Assembly (NCBI RefSeq): GCF_003207895.1
Contig: NZ_NKUB01000017.1
Coordinates: 1-57,554, forward strand
Reading direction: 5' to 3'
DNA length: 57,554 nucleotides
Source of the DNA: Komagataeibacter swingsii
GTDB taxonomy: Bacteria > Pseudomonadota > Alphaproteobacteria > Acetobacterales > Acetobacteraceae
In this document: one piece after another, positions 1 through 8,911 of the stretch
Layout of the letters: every line of letters begins with the position of its first letter
Position numbering within the stretch: the stretch's first letter is position 1
Notes under the pieces: model-generated
Database searches by the model: none
Told to the model about the DNA's origin: nothing
The model's input: only the letters and a program-made list of their open reading frames with translations
Translations under genes and position numbers: made by a program

Positions 1-318
1 GAACACCGCGATCGTGTCATGGTCAGGATGCAGGTTCGCCGCCACAAAGCGCATACCGATGTCACGATACGTCGCCCGTTCGATCCGACGCGATGAGAAC
101 GCGCCGTTCGCATAGGCGTAGATCAGCAGCGCCAGCATCAGGCGCGGATGATACTGCGCCTTGCCGCCAGTCCGCACAGGAACGGAAAATGCCCTCAACG
201 GCACCCGCTCTACCGCCGCCACGATGAAATGCGCCACATCGTCCGACGGCAGCCATGACTTCAGATCCGGCGGCAGAAGATACGGCTGCGATCGATCAAA
301 CGGAATGAAGCTGCTCAT
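1..318 (-). CDS. IS1182-type transposase, N-terminal part (cut by window edge)
   Basis: An open frame runs from an ATG at 316-318 leftward off the window, giving 106 residues without a stop. It opens MSSFIPFDRSQPYLLPPD and carries YHPRLMLALLIYAYANG and SSRRIERATYRDIGMRF, which is the N-terminal domain typical of IS1182-family DDE transposases. The catalytic core lies outside the window, so intactness cannot be judged. The stretch 319-382 probably holds the end of the element; I could not define an inverted repeat with only one end visible. It is the left boundary of the racemase/permease locus. Family inferred from remembered protein sequence, not from a search. Confidence 0.8.
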   Translation of the reverse strand, partial: MSSFIPFDRSQPYLLPPDLKSWLPSDDVAHFIVAAVERVPLRAFSVPVRTGGKAQYHPRLMLALLIYAYANGAFSSRRIERATYRDIGMRFVAANLHPDHDTIAVF

Positions 319-382
319 CCTGAAAGCTTATCCCAGATCGCCAGAGGTTGGTACCCCAACCCGACAGCCTGCTAAAGGGATC

Positions 383-1069
383 TTAGTCCCGAAGGGGTTT
401 TAGGATCTGGCTCAGTATGGTGGTGGTGACAGGCTCACGATGAAAATCAAGGCAGCTTTCAATCCCTTCCAGATGCCGTGCCATGAGGGCTGATGCCTCG
501 GCATAATTATCTGCCAGCAGCAGTTCCAGCAGATCATGATGATCGGAAGACAGACAGCAGGTCGTGTTATGCCGCTCATACATCGTAATGATGAGCGACA
601 TGCGCAGGATCAGTTCGTCGGTAATGCTTTTCAGCACCCTGTTGCCCAGCTCCTCGATCAGTGTGAGATGAAACTGACCGGAGATATAGATCATGGCAAT
701 TGCGTCGTGCGCCTCATGTGCCTCGGCTTCCTGCGCCATGATCCTGCGCAGCCGCGTCGCCCCCTGTGCGGATAACTTGCGATAGGGGTGCGCCAGCAGA
801 CTGACTTCGATCAGGCGGCGGCTGGCTAGCACGTCACGCGCTTCCTGTGGGGAAGGACGACTGACAAATGCCCCACGCCCCGGTTCCAGCGTGACGATAT
901 GGGAGCGCGACAGCGAGAGCAGCACCCGGCGGATCTTGGCCCGGTTGGAGCGGAAGATCTGGGCCAGTTCTTCCTCGGGCAGCTTGCTGCCCGGTGCAAG
1001 CTTACGTTCAAGGACCGCCTTGCACAAGGCATCAGCAATGCGCGCTTCTTCCTTGGCAGATGATCCCAT
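383..1069 (-). CDS. GntR family transcriptional regulator, FCD (FadR-like) type
   Basis: 228 aa, a usual length for FCD-type GntR proteins. The N-terminal winged helix-turn-helix occupies roughly residues 8-75, with the typical PGSKLPEEELAQIF and VLLSLSRSHIVTLEPGRGAFV pattern. A mostly helical FCD-type effector domain follows (about 85-215) and includes HHDLLELLLADNYAEASALM. The start is supported by GGAG nine bases upstream. It is transcribed divergently from the racemase-family gene at 1214, and a palindrome ATTGT-AA-ACAAT lies between them, repeated before the TonB receptor at 2146. It therefore probably controls itself and the racemase, receptor and permease genes. The effector is unknown; a hydantoin, allantoin or other nucleobase-like compound is an inference from the neighbours. 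Confidence 0.88.
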   Translation of the reverse strand: MGSSAKEEARIADALCKAVLERKLAPGSKLPEEELAQIFRSNRAKIRRVLLSLSRSHIVTLEPGRGAFVSRPSPQEARDVLASRRLIEVSLLAHPYRKLSAQGATRLRRIMAQEAEAHEAHDAIAMIYISGQFHLTLIEELGNRVLKSITDELILRMSLIITMYERHNTTCCLSSDHHDLLELLLADNYAEASALMARHLEGIESCLDFHREPVTTTILSQILKPLRD

Positions 1070-1147
1070 AGCCTGCGTCTCCCCTCCCTTTCAGCTGAAA
1101 CGCATTTCTGTTGGGGCAGTCTGGCATTTCCGTCAAGGGGGTATAGT

Positions 1148-1159
1148 ATTGTAAACAAT
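1148..1159. promoter_or_regulatory. Putative GntR operator (ATTGTAAACAAT), racemase side
   Basis: A 12-bp palindrome, ATTGT-AA-ACAAT, sits in the gap between the divergent gntR and racemase genes. Its half-sites fit the TTGT..ACAA style known for FCD-type GntR regulators. It ends five bases before a -35-like TTGACG at 1165-1170. The same sequence and spacing recur at 2011-2022. Binding is inferred. Confidence 0.55.
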
Positions 1160-1164
1160 AATGG

Positions 1165-1192
1165 TTGACGAAACGAGTTTCCAAATCATACT
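1165..1192 (+). promoter_or_regulatory. Sigma-70-type promoter for the racemase gene
   Basis: TTGACG (1165-1170) and CATACT (1187-1192) are separated by 16 bases, and the ATG at 1214 follows 22 bases later. The putative operator lies immediately upstream of the -35. Confidence 0.45.
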
Positions 1193-1213
1193 GACTGATA
1201 CGAGGTCACTGAT

Positions 1214-2002
1214 ATGACCCGTCTAATCATGATTGGATGCCTGCCCGTGCCGCGCCTGCTGCTTATCAATCCCAATACCGATACAGATATGACGTACCGC
1301 ATGGTGACCCATGCGGAAGCCCAGTTTGCCGGTGCTGTCGCGATTGAAGCTGTAACTGCCCGTTTCGGGGCGCGCTACATTACCAACCATGTTTCCGTCA
1401 CGATTGCGGGTCATGCCGTGCTGGATGCGCTGGCGTGTGCGCACGGACCGTTTGATGGGGTGCTGGTGGCCTGTTTTGGCGATCCGGGGCGGGACGCACT
1501 GGCCAGCATCTGTCCGGTGCCGGTTATTGGAATGGCGCAGGCTTCGCTTATGCGGGCGGCACGGTTGCCAGGGCACTTCTCCATCGTGACCGGCGGCCGG
1601 GAATGGAAGCCCATGCTGGTCAATCTGATACAGGCCATGGGATTGAGCGCACGGCTGGCTTCCATCCGTATCTTGCCTGCCGCGGGCAATGTGCTGGCAT
1701 ACGGGGGCCTGGCCGCCTGTCGCCAGATTGCGCGGGCCTGCAACGAAGCCGTGCATGAGGACGGAGCGGCCCGTGTGGTGCTTGGCGGCGCGGGACTTGC
1801 CGGCTTTGCCGCGCGGATCGCGCCAGACGTGGCCGCGCCCGTCATGTGTTCCCTGCATGAAAGCCTGCAGGAAGCCCGTCATCTGTTATCGCGTCCCGTG
1901 CGGTGCATGCCCTATCGGAACCGCATGGAAACGGTGGGCCTGTCGCCTGAACTGCAGCGTTATCTGGCATCTGGGGCGGATATCTGCGTCGACCAGAATT
2001 GA
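1214..2002 (+). CDS. Asp/Glu/hydantoin racemase family protein, second catalytic Cys absent
   Basis: 262 aa. The family hallmark PRLLLINPNTDTDMT begins near residue 13, so the protein has a short extra N-terminus; the ATG at 1214 has a GAGG eight bases upstream. Members of this family (hydantoin and allantoin racemases, aspartate/glutamate racemases) use two cysteines as acid/base pair. The first is visible in LVACFGDPG (Cys87). At the second position, normally GCAG, the sequence reads LGGAGLAG with Gly192 (codon GGC). Single-Cys relatives such as arylmalonate decarboxylase are not racemases, so the reaction here is open. Lies between a GntR regulator and a TonB receptor/NCS1 permease pair, pointing to metabolism of an imported cyclic amide or nucleobase derivative. 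Confidence 0.82.
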   Translation: MTRLIMIGCLPVPRLLLINPNTDTDMTYRMVTHAEAQFAGAVAIEAVTARFGARYITNHVSVTIAGHAVLDALACAHGPFDGVLVACFGDPGRDALASICPVPVIGMAQASLMRAARLPGHFSIVTGGREWKPMLVNLIQAMGLSARLASIRILPAAGNVLAYGGLAACRQIARACNEAVHEDGAARVVLGGAGLAGFAARIAPDVAAPVMCSLHESLQEARHLLSRPVRCMPYRNRMETVGLSPELQRYLASGADICVDQN

Positions 2003-2010
2003 AATCTATT

Positions 2011-2043
2011 TTTGTAAACAATATGCGTTGACACATATTTTGA
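2011..2043 (+). promoter_or_regulatory. Putative GntR operator plus promoter for the TonB receptor
   Basis: TTTGTAAACAAT at 2011-2022 matches 11 of 12 bases of the palindrome at 1148-1159. Five bases later comes a perfect -35 TTGACA (2028-2033), followed by AT-rich -10 candidates from about 2049 (TATTAT/TTATTT, spacing 15-17). The operator-to--35 geometry is the same as at the racemase promoter. This suggests the GntR protein controls both units. Confidence 0.5.
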
Positions 2044-2145
2044 ACCGGTATTATTTTACATCTGTAACGAGAGATATTTCTCTCAAGTATCGTTCCATAT
2101 CGTAATCCCGCCCATCGTGCTGGATAAAGAATAAGGACACCGGCA

Positions 2146-4647
2146 ATGTGCCTTGACGGAAAAAGCCTGACCGGATCGTATCCCTCCAGGCGGAGTGCCC
2201 CGCTACTCCGTTTTTCCGCTCAGACCTCCAGCCATCGGGTTTTTCTGGCGCTTACAACCGCACTGGTGTTGATTACGCCATGTGGGCGCGTCCTGGCCCG
2301 CACGGTATCGGCACATGTCGCGCCTGCGCAGCACGTTCGTCGTGCCACAACGCCGCATACCGGCATGGTACAGCCGCAGGGTGTCCGGGCCACGGGCGGG
2401 GTTGAACAGATCCGGGTGGGGGCCAGTGTCGTGCATTCGGCCGATGGCGTGACCGGACGCGCACCCGGTGGCGGCCTAATCCAGAAACAGACTGCCCCCA
2501 AGGCGCGCAGTACCGTTACCCCCGATTACATCATGAAGCAGTCGCCCGCGCAGAACGCCTATAATGCCGTCAAGCTGCTGCCGGGTATCGTGGTGGCGAA
2601 CACTGACCCCGCAGGTCATGAAAAATCCGCCCTGAGCATGCGTGGCCTGACGCAGGACCAGATCGCCAATGTATGGGAAGGCATGCCGCTAAGCAGTATT
2701 GGTGGCTACAACCTTGACGTGGCGTGGGTTACGGATAGCGAGAATATCGGCAGCGTTTCCGTGCAGCCCGGCTCATCCAACCTCGATACGCCCGCCATCA
2801 ACGGTTCGGGCGGCATGTTCGAATTCAAGACCCGCGATCCCTCCAAGAAATTCGGGGGACTGGGGGATGTGGGCGTGGGCAACCGTGACTATACCCGCCA
2901 GTTCCTGCGCGTGGATACGGGTGAGTGGGGCAAGACGGGCATCCGTTCCTACATCTCGTTCTCCAACCAACATGACACATTCTATCATGGTCCCGGTCAG
3001 GAAGACTTCAAGCATATCGATTTCAAGATCATCAAGGAATGGGGCGATGGCAACCGCGTATCATTGGTCGGTGGCTTCACGCGCGGTATTATCGGTAACG
3101 AACCTTACTGGGACATGACCATGGCGAGTTGGAAGCAGAAGGGGCTGAAGAACGAACTGGCCGGTTCCTACAACCTCAATGACGCTGCAGGTGGTACCGA
3201 TTATTGGAAGCTGAACTGGTTGCATTCCAAGACTTTCAACATCGCGGCACCCTCGCACTTCAACTTCGGGCGGCTGGCGCTGGACGTTACGCCCTACGTG
3301 GCCGCCAACCAGAAAGTTTATGGTTCGGGCTTCAATCTGAACGATCAGGTTTATGACGGCTATGGCAGCACCCCGCAGTCCATTTCCATTCCTGGTCAGA
3401 TCGCGGGGCAGACATATGGCGTGACCGAACAGTACAGCAGCCTGAATGAAATGCGCGGCGGCGTGAATGCCAAGCTGAGTTACAAGGTCGGCCACCACCA
3501 TATCTATCTTGGTTACTGGTTCGATTATGATAATTCGACCAATCTTGTCGGCTATACTGGCGTCAGCAGCGCGGGCGACCCGACGACATCATGGGGGCGG
3601 GCACGCGATTCGTTGCGGCTGGCGAATGGCAAGGTGTTCTATTCCCAGAACTACAGTGACATTTCCACTGTCAACGGGATCTATGTGGGCGATACAGTTA
3701 CGTTGCTCAACGGGCGGCTGGTGCTTGATGGCGGCATGCGCGTCACCATGATCCATCGTGACGGCACCGACAACATTCCGGGCCTGCAGCGTAAGGTCAG
3801 CGCCAACGAGTTCATGCCCCTCCCCACGCTTGGCGGCCATTTCCAGCTAAACAAGTATGTGCAGATTTTCGGCGGGGTTTCCACTGGCGCCAAGGCACCA
3901 CCTGACAGCGCCATGATCACAACCATCAACCCCAATACCGGGCAGATCGCCAATCAGGGCCAGACCCATATCCATGATGAATATAACATTACCGAAGAAG
4001 TCGGCATGCGCTACACCGGTAAATACATCATCGGGTCCTTTACATATTTCCATTATAACCTGTCGCATCATCAGGTCTCGACATCAATGTTCCTTGGTAA
4101 CGAGGCAATCGGGCAGGTTATTGACGCGGGCAACCAGACTACGAACGGGTTTGACGCGGAAATCGGCACGCGGCCCATCCATCATTTCCGCCCCTATGCG
4201 TCCATGCAGTACCTGCACTCAACCATCGACAATAATATCCAGGGCCTGCCCACCAAGGGCAAGATGGCGGTCGATACGCCCACATGGGCGGCCTCGCTCG
4301 GGGTGGATTGGGATAATGGTATTTTCTTCTGGAATTATGGCCTGAATTACTTTTCCAAGCAGTATTCAACTTTCATGAACCAGGAAGCCCTACCGTCCCT
4401 TTACACCATGAATGCAACGGTCGGCGCGCGCCTGCCGCGCAACAGTCTGGTCGGACGTGGGCTAAGCTTTCTCAAAAGCCCTGAAATCATGCTGTGGGTC
4501 AACAACATGATTGATACCCATGCCTATTCCGCCATCAACAGCATCAGCCTGACCAATACTACCATTGGCAAGGTTCAAGGCACGGCCCCCACCTATAATA
4601 CACTGGGGCGTTTCTCGGCGGTTGTGACTTTCCGGGCCGGTTTCTGA
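2146..4647 (+). CDS. TonB-dependent outer-membrane receptor
   Basis: 833 aa. A long basic and hydrophobic N-terminus (to about residue 52) looks like a signal sequence. A plug domain follows (roughly 115-230) with KLLPGIVVANTDPAGHEKSA and SMRGLTQDQIANVWEGMPL, then a large beta-barrel ending in VVTFRAGF with the C-terminal Phe typical of outer-membrane barrels. AAGGA lies eight bases before the ATG. It sits between the racemase-family gene and an NCS1 permease, 83 bases upstream of the latter, under the putative GntR operator. The arrangement suggests outer-membrane uptake of the same substrate handled by the permease rather than a siderophore. Substrate unknown. Confidence 0.9.
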   Translation: MCLDGKSLTGSYPSRRSAPLLRFSAQTSSHRVFLALTTALVLITPCGRVLARTVSAHVAPAQHVRRATTPHTGMVQPQGVRATGGVEQIRVGASVVHSADGVTGRAPGGGLIQKQTAPKARSTVTPDYIMKQSPAQNAYNAVKLLPGIVVANTDPAGHEKSALSMRGLTQDQIANVWEGMPLSSIGGYNLDVAWVTDSENIGSVSVQPGSSNLDTPAINGSGGMFEFKTRDPSKKFGGLGDVGVGNRDYTRQFLRVDTGEWGKTGIRSYISFSNQHDTFYHGPGQEDFKHIDFKIIKEWGDGNRVSLVGGFTRGIIGNEPYWDMTMASWKQKGLKNELAGSYNLNDAAGGTDYWKLNWLHSKTFNIAAPSHFNFGRLALDVTPYVAANQKVYGSGFNLNDQVYDGYGSTPQSISIPGQIAGQTYGVTEQYSSLNEMRGGVNAKLSYKVGHHHIYLGYWFDYDNSTNLVGYTGVSSAGDPTTSWGRARDSLRLANGKVFYSQNYSDISTVNGIYVGDTVTLLNGRLVLDGGMRVTMIHRDGTDNIPGLQRKVSANEFMPLPTLGGHFQLNKYVQIFGGVSTGAKAPPDSAMITTINPNTGQIANQGQTHIHDEYNITEEVGMRYTGKYIIGSFTYFHYNLSHHQVSTSMFLGNEAIGQVIDAGNQTTNGFDAEIGTRPIHHFRPYASMQYLHSTIDNNIQGLPTKGKMAVDTPTWAASLGVDWDNGIFFWNYGLNYFSKQYSTFMNQEALPSLYTMNATVGARLPRNSLVGRGLSFLKSPEIMLWVNNMIDTHAYSAINSISLTNTTIGKVQGTAPTYNTLGRFSAVVTFRAGF

Positions 4648-4735
4648 ACGGACGTCGTATCATGGGTTCCACAGGCTGGCATGACCTTCACATGGCGGCC
4701 ACACCCAAGCATACTGGCCTACGGGGGGTATGTGT

Positions 4736-6211
4736 ATGAATATGCAGGCACGGCCGCCGGACGCGGTTCCATCTTCCCCGGTCACACAGCCAAGGGGGCA
4801 GGATGACAGGTTGCGCAACCGCGACCTGTTACCTGCGGCAAGACAGGACTGGAACTGGTACGATTATCTCTCGTTCTGGATGTCGGACGTACATAGCGTT
4901 GGCGGCTATGTTACGGCAGGGAACCTCTTTACGCTCGGCCTGCCTTCGGGGCTGGTTTTTGCCGCCCTACTACTTGGCGTCCTGATCGTAAATGCCCTGT
5001 GCAACCTTGTAGCAGTACCCAGCCAGCGCACAGGCACGCCGTTTCCAGTTGTATGCCGCATGTCCTTTGGTGTGCTGGGCGCCAATATTCCCGCGCTGAT
5101 ACGTGGCGTGATAGCCGTGTGCTGGTACGGCATACAAACGTGGCTGGCATCGAACGCGCTGGTCGTGCTGGCCCTGCGGCTTGCCCCAGACCTGACGCCA
5201 TGGGCACAGGTCGGACTGCATGGCATGCTGGGGCTTTCGGCCGTGGGATGGGCCGCGTTTGGTCTGCTTTGGCTGGTGCAGGCCGTGATTTTCTGGCGGG
5301 GGATCGAGACAATCCGCAGGTTTATCGAATTGGCGGGGCCTACCGTATATGCCATCATGATCGCGCTGGACCTGTATCTGCTCCGGCGTGTGGGATGGCA
5401 ACATTTTTCCTTCCATATTACCGGTGCTGGCGCAGTACTGCATGGTAGCGCACTTGTATGGGCCATTGTGAATGCCGTGGCGCTTGTCGTCTCCTATTTT
5501 TCGGGGCCTATGCTCAATTTTGGTGACTTCGCCCGCTATGGGCGCAGTACATCGGATATCAGGCGCGGCAATTTCTGGGGACTGCCGTTCAATTTCATCG
5601 GGTTTTCAGCGCTTACGATCTGCACCATTGCCCTGACGGCCCCGGCCTTTGGCCATGTCATGATCGATCCGGTGGAAACAGTGGCGCATATCGATAGCCT
5701 GACGGCGGTCATATTCGGCATGCTGACCTTCATCATTGCCACGGCGGGCATCAATATCGTGGCCAATTTCGTCTCGGCCTCATTTGACTTTTCCAACCTC
5801 TCGCCCCGGCATATCAGCCTGCGCGGCGGCGGCATGATCGCGGCGGCAGGCTCCATCGTCATCATGCCATGGAAGCTGTATGGCAGCTCCCAGGTCATGC
5901 ATCTTACACTGGATGTGCTGGCAACGTTTATCGGCCCGTTATTCGGCATCCTTGTGTGCGACTACTATATCGTGCGTCGCCGTCAGGTCGATGTCGCGGC
6001 CCTTTATACAACTGACCCGCAAGGCTGTTACTGGTACCGCAATGGGATTAACCCGGCGGCGGTCCTTGCCCTGCTTGTCGCAGTGGTGATCGGGGGGACA
6101 AGCGTGTTCGTGCCTGCGTTGTCAGCCCTGTCCGGATTTGCATGGTTCATAGGTTGCCTGACCGGAGGACTGTGTTACCTGGCCCTGATGAAGCCGACCC
6201 GCGCCAACTGA
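4736..6211 (+). CDS. NCS1 family nucleobase/hydantoin/allantoin permease
   Basis: About 491 aa with roughly 12 hydrophobic segments. Residues near the start (DWNWYDYLSFWMSDVHSVGG) match the TM1 region of NCS1 (nucleobase:cation symporter-1) transporters, and FSGPMLNFGDFARYGRS matches their central Asn/Phe-rich segment. Three ATGs are in frame (4730, 4736, 4742). A run of G at 4723-4728 is too close to the first and seven bases from the second, so 4736 is chosen. NCS1 proteins carry uracil, cytosine, allantoin, hydantoins or related compounds into the cytoplasm. The racemase-family neighbour favours a hydantoin or allantoin-like cargo, but the sequence does not settle it. Confidence 0.88.
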   Translation: MNMQARPPDAVPSSPVTQPRGQDDRLRNRDLLPAARQDWNWYDYLSFWMSDVHSVGGYVTAGNLFTLGLPSGLVFAALLLGVLIVNALCNLVAVPSQRTGTPFPVVCRMSFGVLGANIPALIRGVIAVCWYGIQTWLASNALVVLALRLAPDLTPWAQVGLHGMLGLSAVGWAAFGLLWLVQAVIFWRGIETIRRFIELAGPTVYAIMIALDLYLLRRVGWQHFSFHITGAGAVLHGSALVWAIVNAVALVVSYFSGPMLNFGDFARYGRSTSDIRRGNFWGLPFNFIGFSALTICTIALTAPAFGHVMIDPVETVAHIDSLTAVIFGMLTFIIATAGINIVANFVSASFDFSNLSPRHISLRGGGMIAAAGSIVIMPWKLYGSSQVMHLTLDVLATFIGPLFGILVCDYYIVRRRQVDVAALYTTDPQGCYWYRNGINPAAVLALLVAVVIGGTSVFVPALSALSGFAWFIGCLTGGLCYLALMKPTRAN

Positions 6212-6857
6212 ATGTATGCCGTGACATCGGAGTCCGCTCAGTTGCATATGGTGCAGGATATGCCATGAAAATATGCAATACGTGTTGGTTTTTTACTGCA
6301 ATCCGGTTGCTTGTGGCCCACCCGATCACTGAACAAATCGATGACGACAGGCAGGTAGAGCCAGCCTTCGGCAGTCCAGATATGACCGATATCTCCCGCT
6401 CATTTCCGGTTGGCCCCGTCAGCAAGGAAATCGCCGGGAAGGTTAGTCACAATGCCAGACTGGTGGTGGCTGTCAGTCGTGACCTTGTGATGATGGGTGT
6501 GAAACGCTTAACACGACGCTCTCCGACATTGAACGCGGCTTCCAGAACGCGCATCCTCAGATCGCCATCCAAGTTCGCACCATCACCATCAGGTGGCCGC
6601 ACCTGATTTTTTGGTCAGGCAGGTAAGATTCGAGGTATCTTGCGACGACTTTCCCTTAACCTTGTGAACGCCTGAACGCCTGAACGCCTGAACGCCTGAA
6701 CGCGATGGGATGGTGATCCGCGCCGTCTCTCTCCAGCCTTGGCTAGCCTGCGAAGGCTATCAATTTTTTGGCCATAAGGGCACCACTCCTGCAACTCTGG
6801 AATACGCAGGACCTTTTCCGGTCAAGAAGGATAAAGCCATTATGGGTGGATCGACAG
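6212..6857. other. Gene-poor stretch, possibly decayed DNA, with a tandem repeat
   Basis: No convincing gene here. A 154-codon frame at 6142-6606 begins inside the permease gene in another frame and has no recognisable domain. The only clear structure is the five-copy 8-bp repeat at 6665-6704. The MFS gene downstream could start as early as 6768, but 6858 is preferred. Confidence 0.5.
6665..6704. repeat. Five tandem copies of an 8-bp unit (TGAACGCC)
   Basis: Copies start at 6665, 6673, 6681, 6689 and 6697; the first four are identical and the last differs only in its final base (G for C). The array ends about 150 bases before the likely start of the MFS transporter. Eight is not a multiple of three, and identical short units can slip in replication. 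Confidence 0.95.
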
Positions 6858-8066
6858 ATGCCCTGCGCATGCTTCGCCGGACTTTCAAGGAACGTGGTCC
6901 TTCTGGCCGTCGCCAGCCTGTTTACCGACATTTCGACAGAGATGCTTTATCCGGTCCTGCCGGTTTTCCTGACGCAAATGCTTGGGGCTTCGGGCAGCAT
7001 TCTCGGGTTAATGGATGGCTGCGCCCAGGCGACGCAGAATATCGCCCAAGGTCTTTCGGGCACGCTGTCGGACAGGGTGCGAAAGCGTAAAACAATCGCC
7101 CTGGTCGGCTATCTTCTGGCAGCATTTTCCAAGCCCCTAATGGGGCTTTCCACAGGCTGGATGGACCTGTTCGGGGCACGGATGCTGGACCGGTTGGGCA
7201 CGGGCACGCGCTCGGCGCCACGGGACGCACTTATAGCCTCTTCGGTGGGTGAAAAGGATCGGGGCAGGGCATTCGGGTTCGAAGGGGCAGGGGACAATGC
7301 GGGCGCCTTTTTTGGTCCTTTGCTTGCGGCATTCCTGCTGTCCCTGTCCCAGATCGGAATACGGTCAATTTTTTATCTTGCCCTTATTCCCGGGCTGCTG
7401 GCATTTTGCATGGTCCTGTTCGTGAAGGAAAATCAGGAAGCGGTGGCGACCAGATCCAGACTCGGTGCTGGCCCTGAACAATTTCCGGTCATTTACTGGA
7501 AATATCTGTTGGTAACCGCATTGTTCGGTATTGGTGGTTCCAGCAACGCGTTCCTGATCCTGCGGACACGCGATGCCGGCGTGTCCCTTGCAACCACCAT
7601 CCTGATCTATTCGGCCTTCAATCTGGTGGCGGCGCTGGTCTCCTATCCGGCCGGGTACCTTTCCGACCAATGGGGGCGAAGGGCATTACTGCTCGTCTCG
7701 TTCATCGTATTCCTGATTGCCTATCTCGGCTTTGCCGTGTCCAGGAATATCATGCTGACCGCAGGGTTGTTTGTCGTTTATGGCGTGTATCAGGGGATTG
7801 CGCGTAGTGTTGGCAAGGCACTGGCGGCTGATCTCGTGCCGACGGACCTGCGTGCGACAGGGATAGGCTGGTATAGCGCTACTACAGGTCTGCTCCAACT
7901 GGTGGCTAGCGTGATAGCCGGAGAGCTGTGGGATCGTGTCGGCCATGCGGCTGTCTTTTACAATGGTGCAATCTTTGCGGTCACGGGCATCATCGGGCTA
8001 CTGATTCTGCTTCCGAAGGGAACAGGAAACGGACAGGCCCTGTCGGTGCGGCGATATCGGGGATAG
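6858..8066 (+). CDS. MFS transporter (12 TM, drug/metabolite efflux type)
   Basis: About 402 aa from the ATG at 6858, which has GGTGGA seven bases upstream; the frame is open back to 6768, which would add 30 unconvincing residues. Twelve hydrophobic segments are visible. The signature between TM2 and TM3, LSGTLSDRVRKRKTIALVG, is the usual MFS motif, and RLGTGTRSAPRDALIASS between TM4 and TM5 marks a widespread MFS subgroup of unknown or drug-like substrates. Second-half motif SYPAGYLSDQWGRRALL is present. No operon partner: the next gene is convergent. Substrate not assignable. Confidence 0.88.
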   Translation: MPCACFAGLSRNVVLLAVASLFTDISTEMLYPVLPVFLTQMLGASGSILGLMDGCAQATQNIAQGLSGTLSDRVRKRKTIALVGYLLAAFSKPLMGLSTGWMDLFGARMLDRLGTGTRSAPRDALIASSVGEKDRGRAFGFEGAGDNAGAFFGPLLAAFLLSLSQIGIRSIFYLALIPGLLAFCMVLFVKENQEAVATRSRLGAGPEQFPVIYWKYLLVTALFGIGGSSNAFLILRTRDAGVSLATTILIYSAFNLVAALVSYPAGYLSDQWGRRALLLVSFIVFLIAYLGFAVSRNIMLTAGLFVVYGVYQGIARSVGKALAADLVPTDLRATGIGWYSATTGLLQLVASVIAGELWDRVGHAAVFYNGAIFAVTGIIGLLILLPKGTGNGQALSVRRYRG

Positions 8067-8234
8067 CCGCACGGGCGCTGCTGATGCAGAGCCGCGCGCA
8101 GATGAAGGTTCTGCAGTCATGATTACCCCGTGCCCGGGATTTACGCCGTGGTGGATAACCATCAGATCATCAGCAGGATCATTTATGTGATCCGTAGCGG
8201 CCAGCAGGGGAGAGATGCATCCGGAGGGCTTCCG

Positions 8235-8909
8235 TCATGGCACGGTGCGGGCCTGTGCCAGGAGAGTCCGCACCTCACTGTCCTCGACCTGCCGAAAATC
8301 GGCATAATGAATACCAACCGCCCGGAAATCAGACGGTGTGGCCAGGCACACAAGGTCGTCGCATTCCGCCGCCAGATCGGCCAGGGTCTCGCGGGCTGCT
8401 ACAGGCACGGCGAGCACGACCCGCAGGGCGCCATGATGGCGCACCACTCGCAATGCCGCACGCATCGTGCCGCCGGTGGCGATCCCGTCATCGACCACCA
8501 CTACGACCCGTCCGTCGATCGGGGGAGTCGCACTGCCATATTCCGCCTGCTGCCGGGCGATTTCCGCGCGTTGGTGTCGTATTGCGGGTACCAGCGCTTC
8601 GCGCGTGATGCCCACTTGCCGCATCAATGCCTCATCCAGCACCGGCTCGGCATGTTCCTTTCCCTCGGCCGCGATGGCGCCCAGTCCGAACTCCTCCGCG
8701 CCGGGCATGCCGATCTTGCGTGCGAACAGCAGCCCAAGCGGCGCATGAAGACGGCGCGCGACCTCGAACGCGACCGGCACCCCGCCGCGTGGCAGGGCCA
8801 GTACCACCGGATGCGTTGGGGTCAGCGGGACGAGCATGGTTGCCAGTCGCCGCCCGGCTTCGTGCCGGTCGCGGAATTCCGGCGCGCCGGAGATAATGGG
8901 ACCCGACAT
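8235..8909 (-). CDS. Phosphoribosyltransferase family protein (COG1926 type)
   Basis: 224 aa from the ATG at 8907-8909, which lies three bases after the stop of the upstream esterase-like gene. An alternative ATG at 8928-8930 would overlap that gene. Key parts: FRDRHEAGRRLATML near the start, LALPRGGVPVAFEVA, and the PRPP-binding loop VVVVVDDGIATGGTM in the second half. Members of this group are often fused or adjacent to erythromycin-esterase-like or alpha/beta-hydrolase proteins; their substrate is not established. Translational coupling to the upstream gene is likely because the junction is so tight and the ribosome site is weak. Confidence 0.85.
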   Translation of the reverse strand: MSGPIISGAPEFRDRHEAGRRLATMLVPLTPTHPVVLALPRGGVPVAFEVARRLHAPLGLLFARKIGMPGAEEFGLGAIAAEGKEHAEPVLDEALMRQVGITREALVPAIRHQRAEIARQQAEYGSATPPIDGRVVVVVDDGIATGGTMRAALRVVRHHGALRVVLAVPVAARETLADLAAECDDLVCLATPSDFRAVGIHYADFRQVEDSEVRTLLAQARTVP

Positions 8910-8911
8910 GA

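Noticed and set aside
6142-6606. 154-codon plus-strand frame after the NCS1 permease
   Set aside because: Begins inside the permease in another frame, no ribosome site, no domain; may be decayed IS DNA but I could not identify a family.
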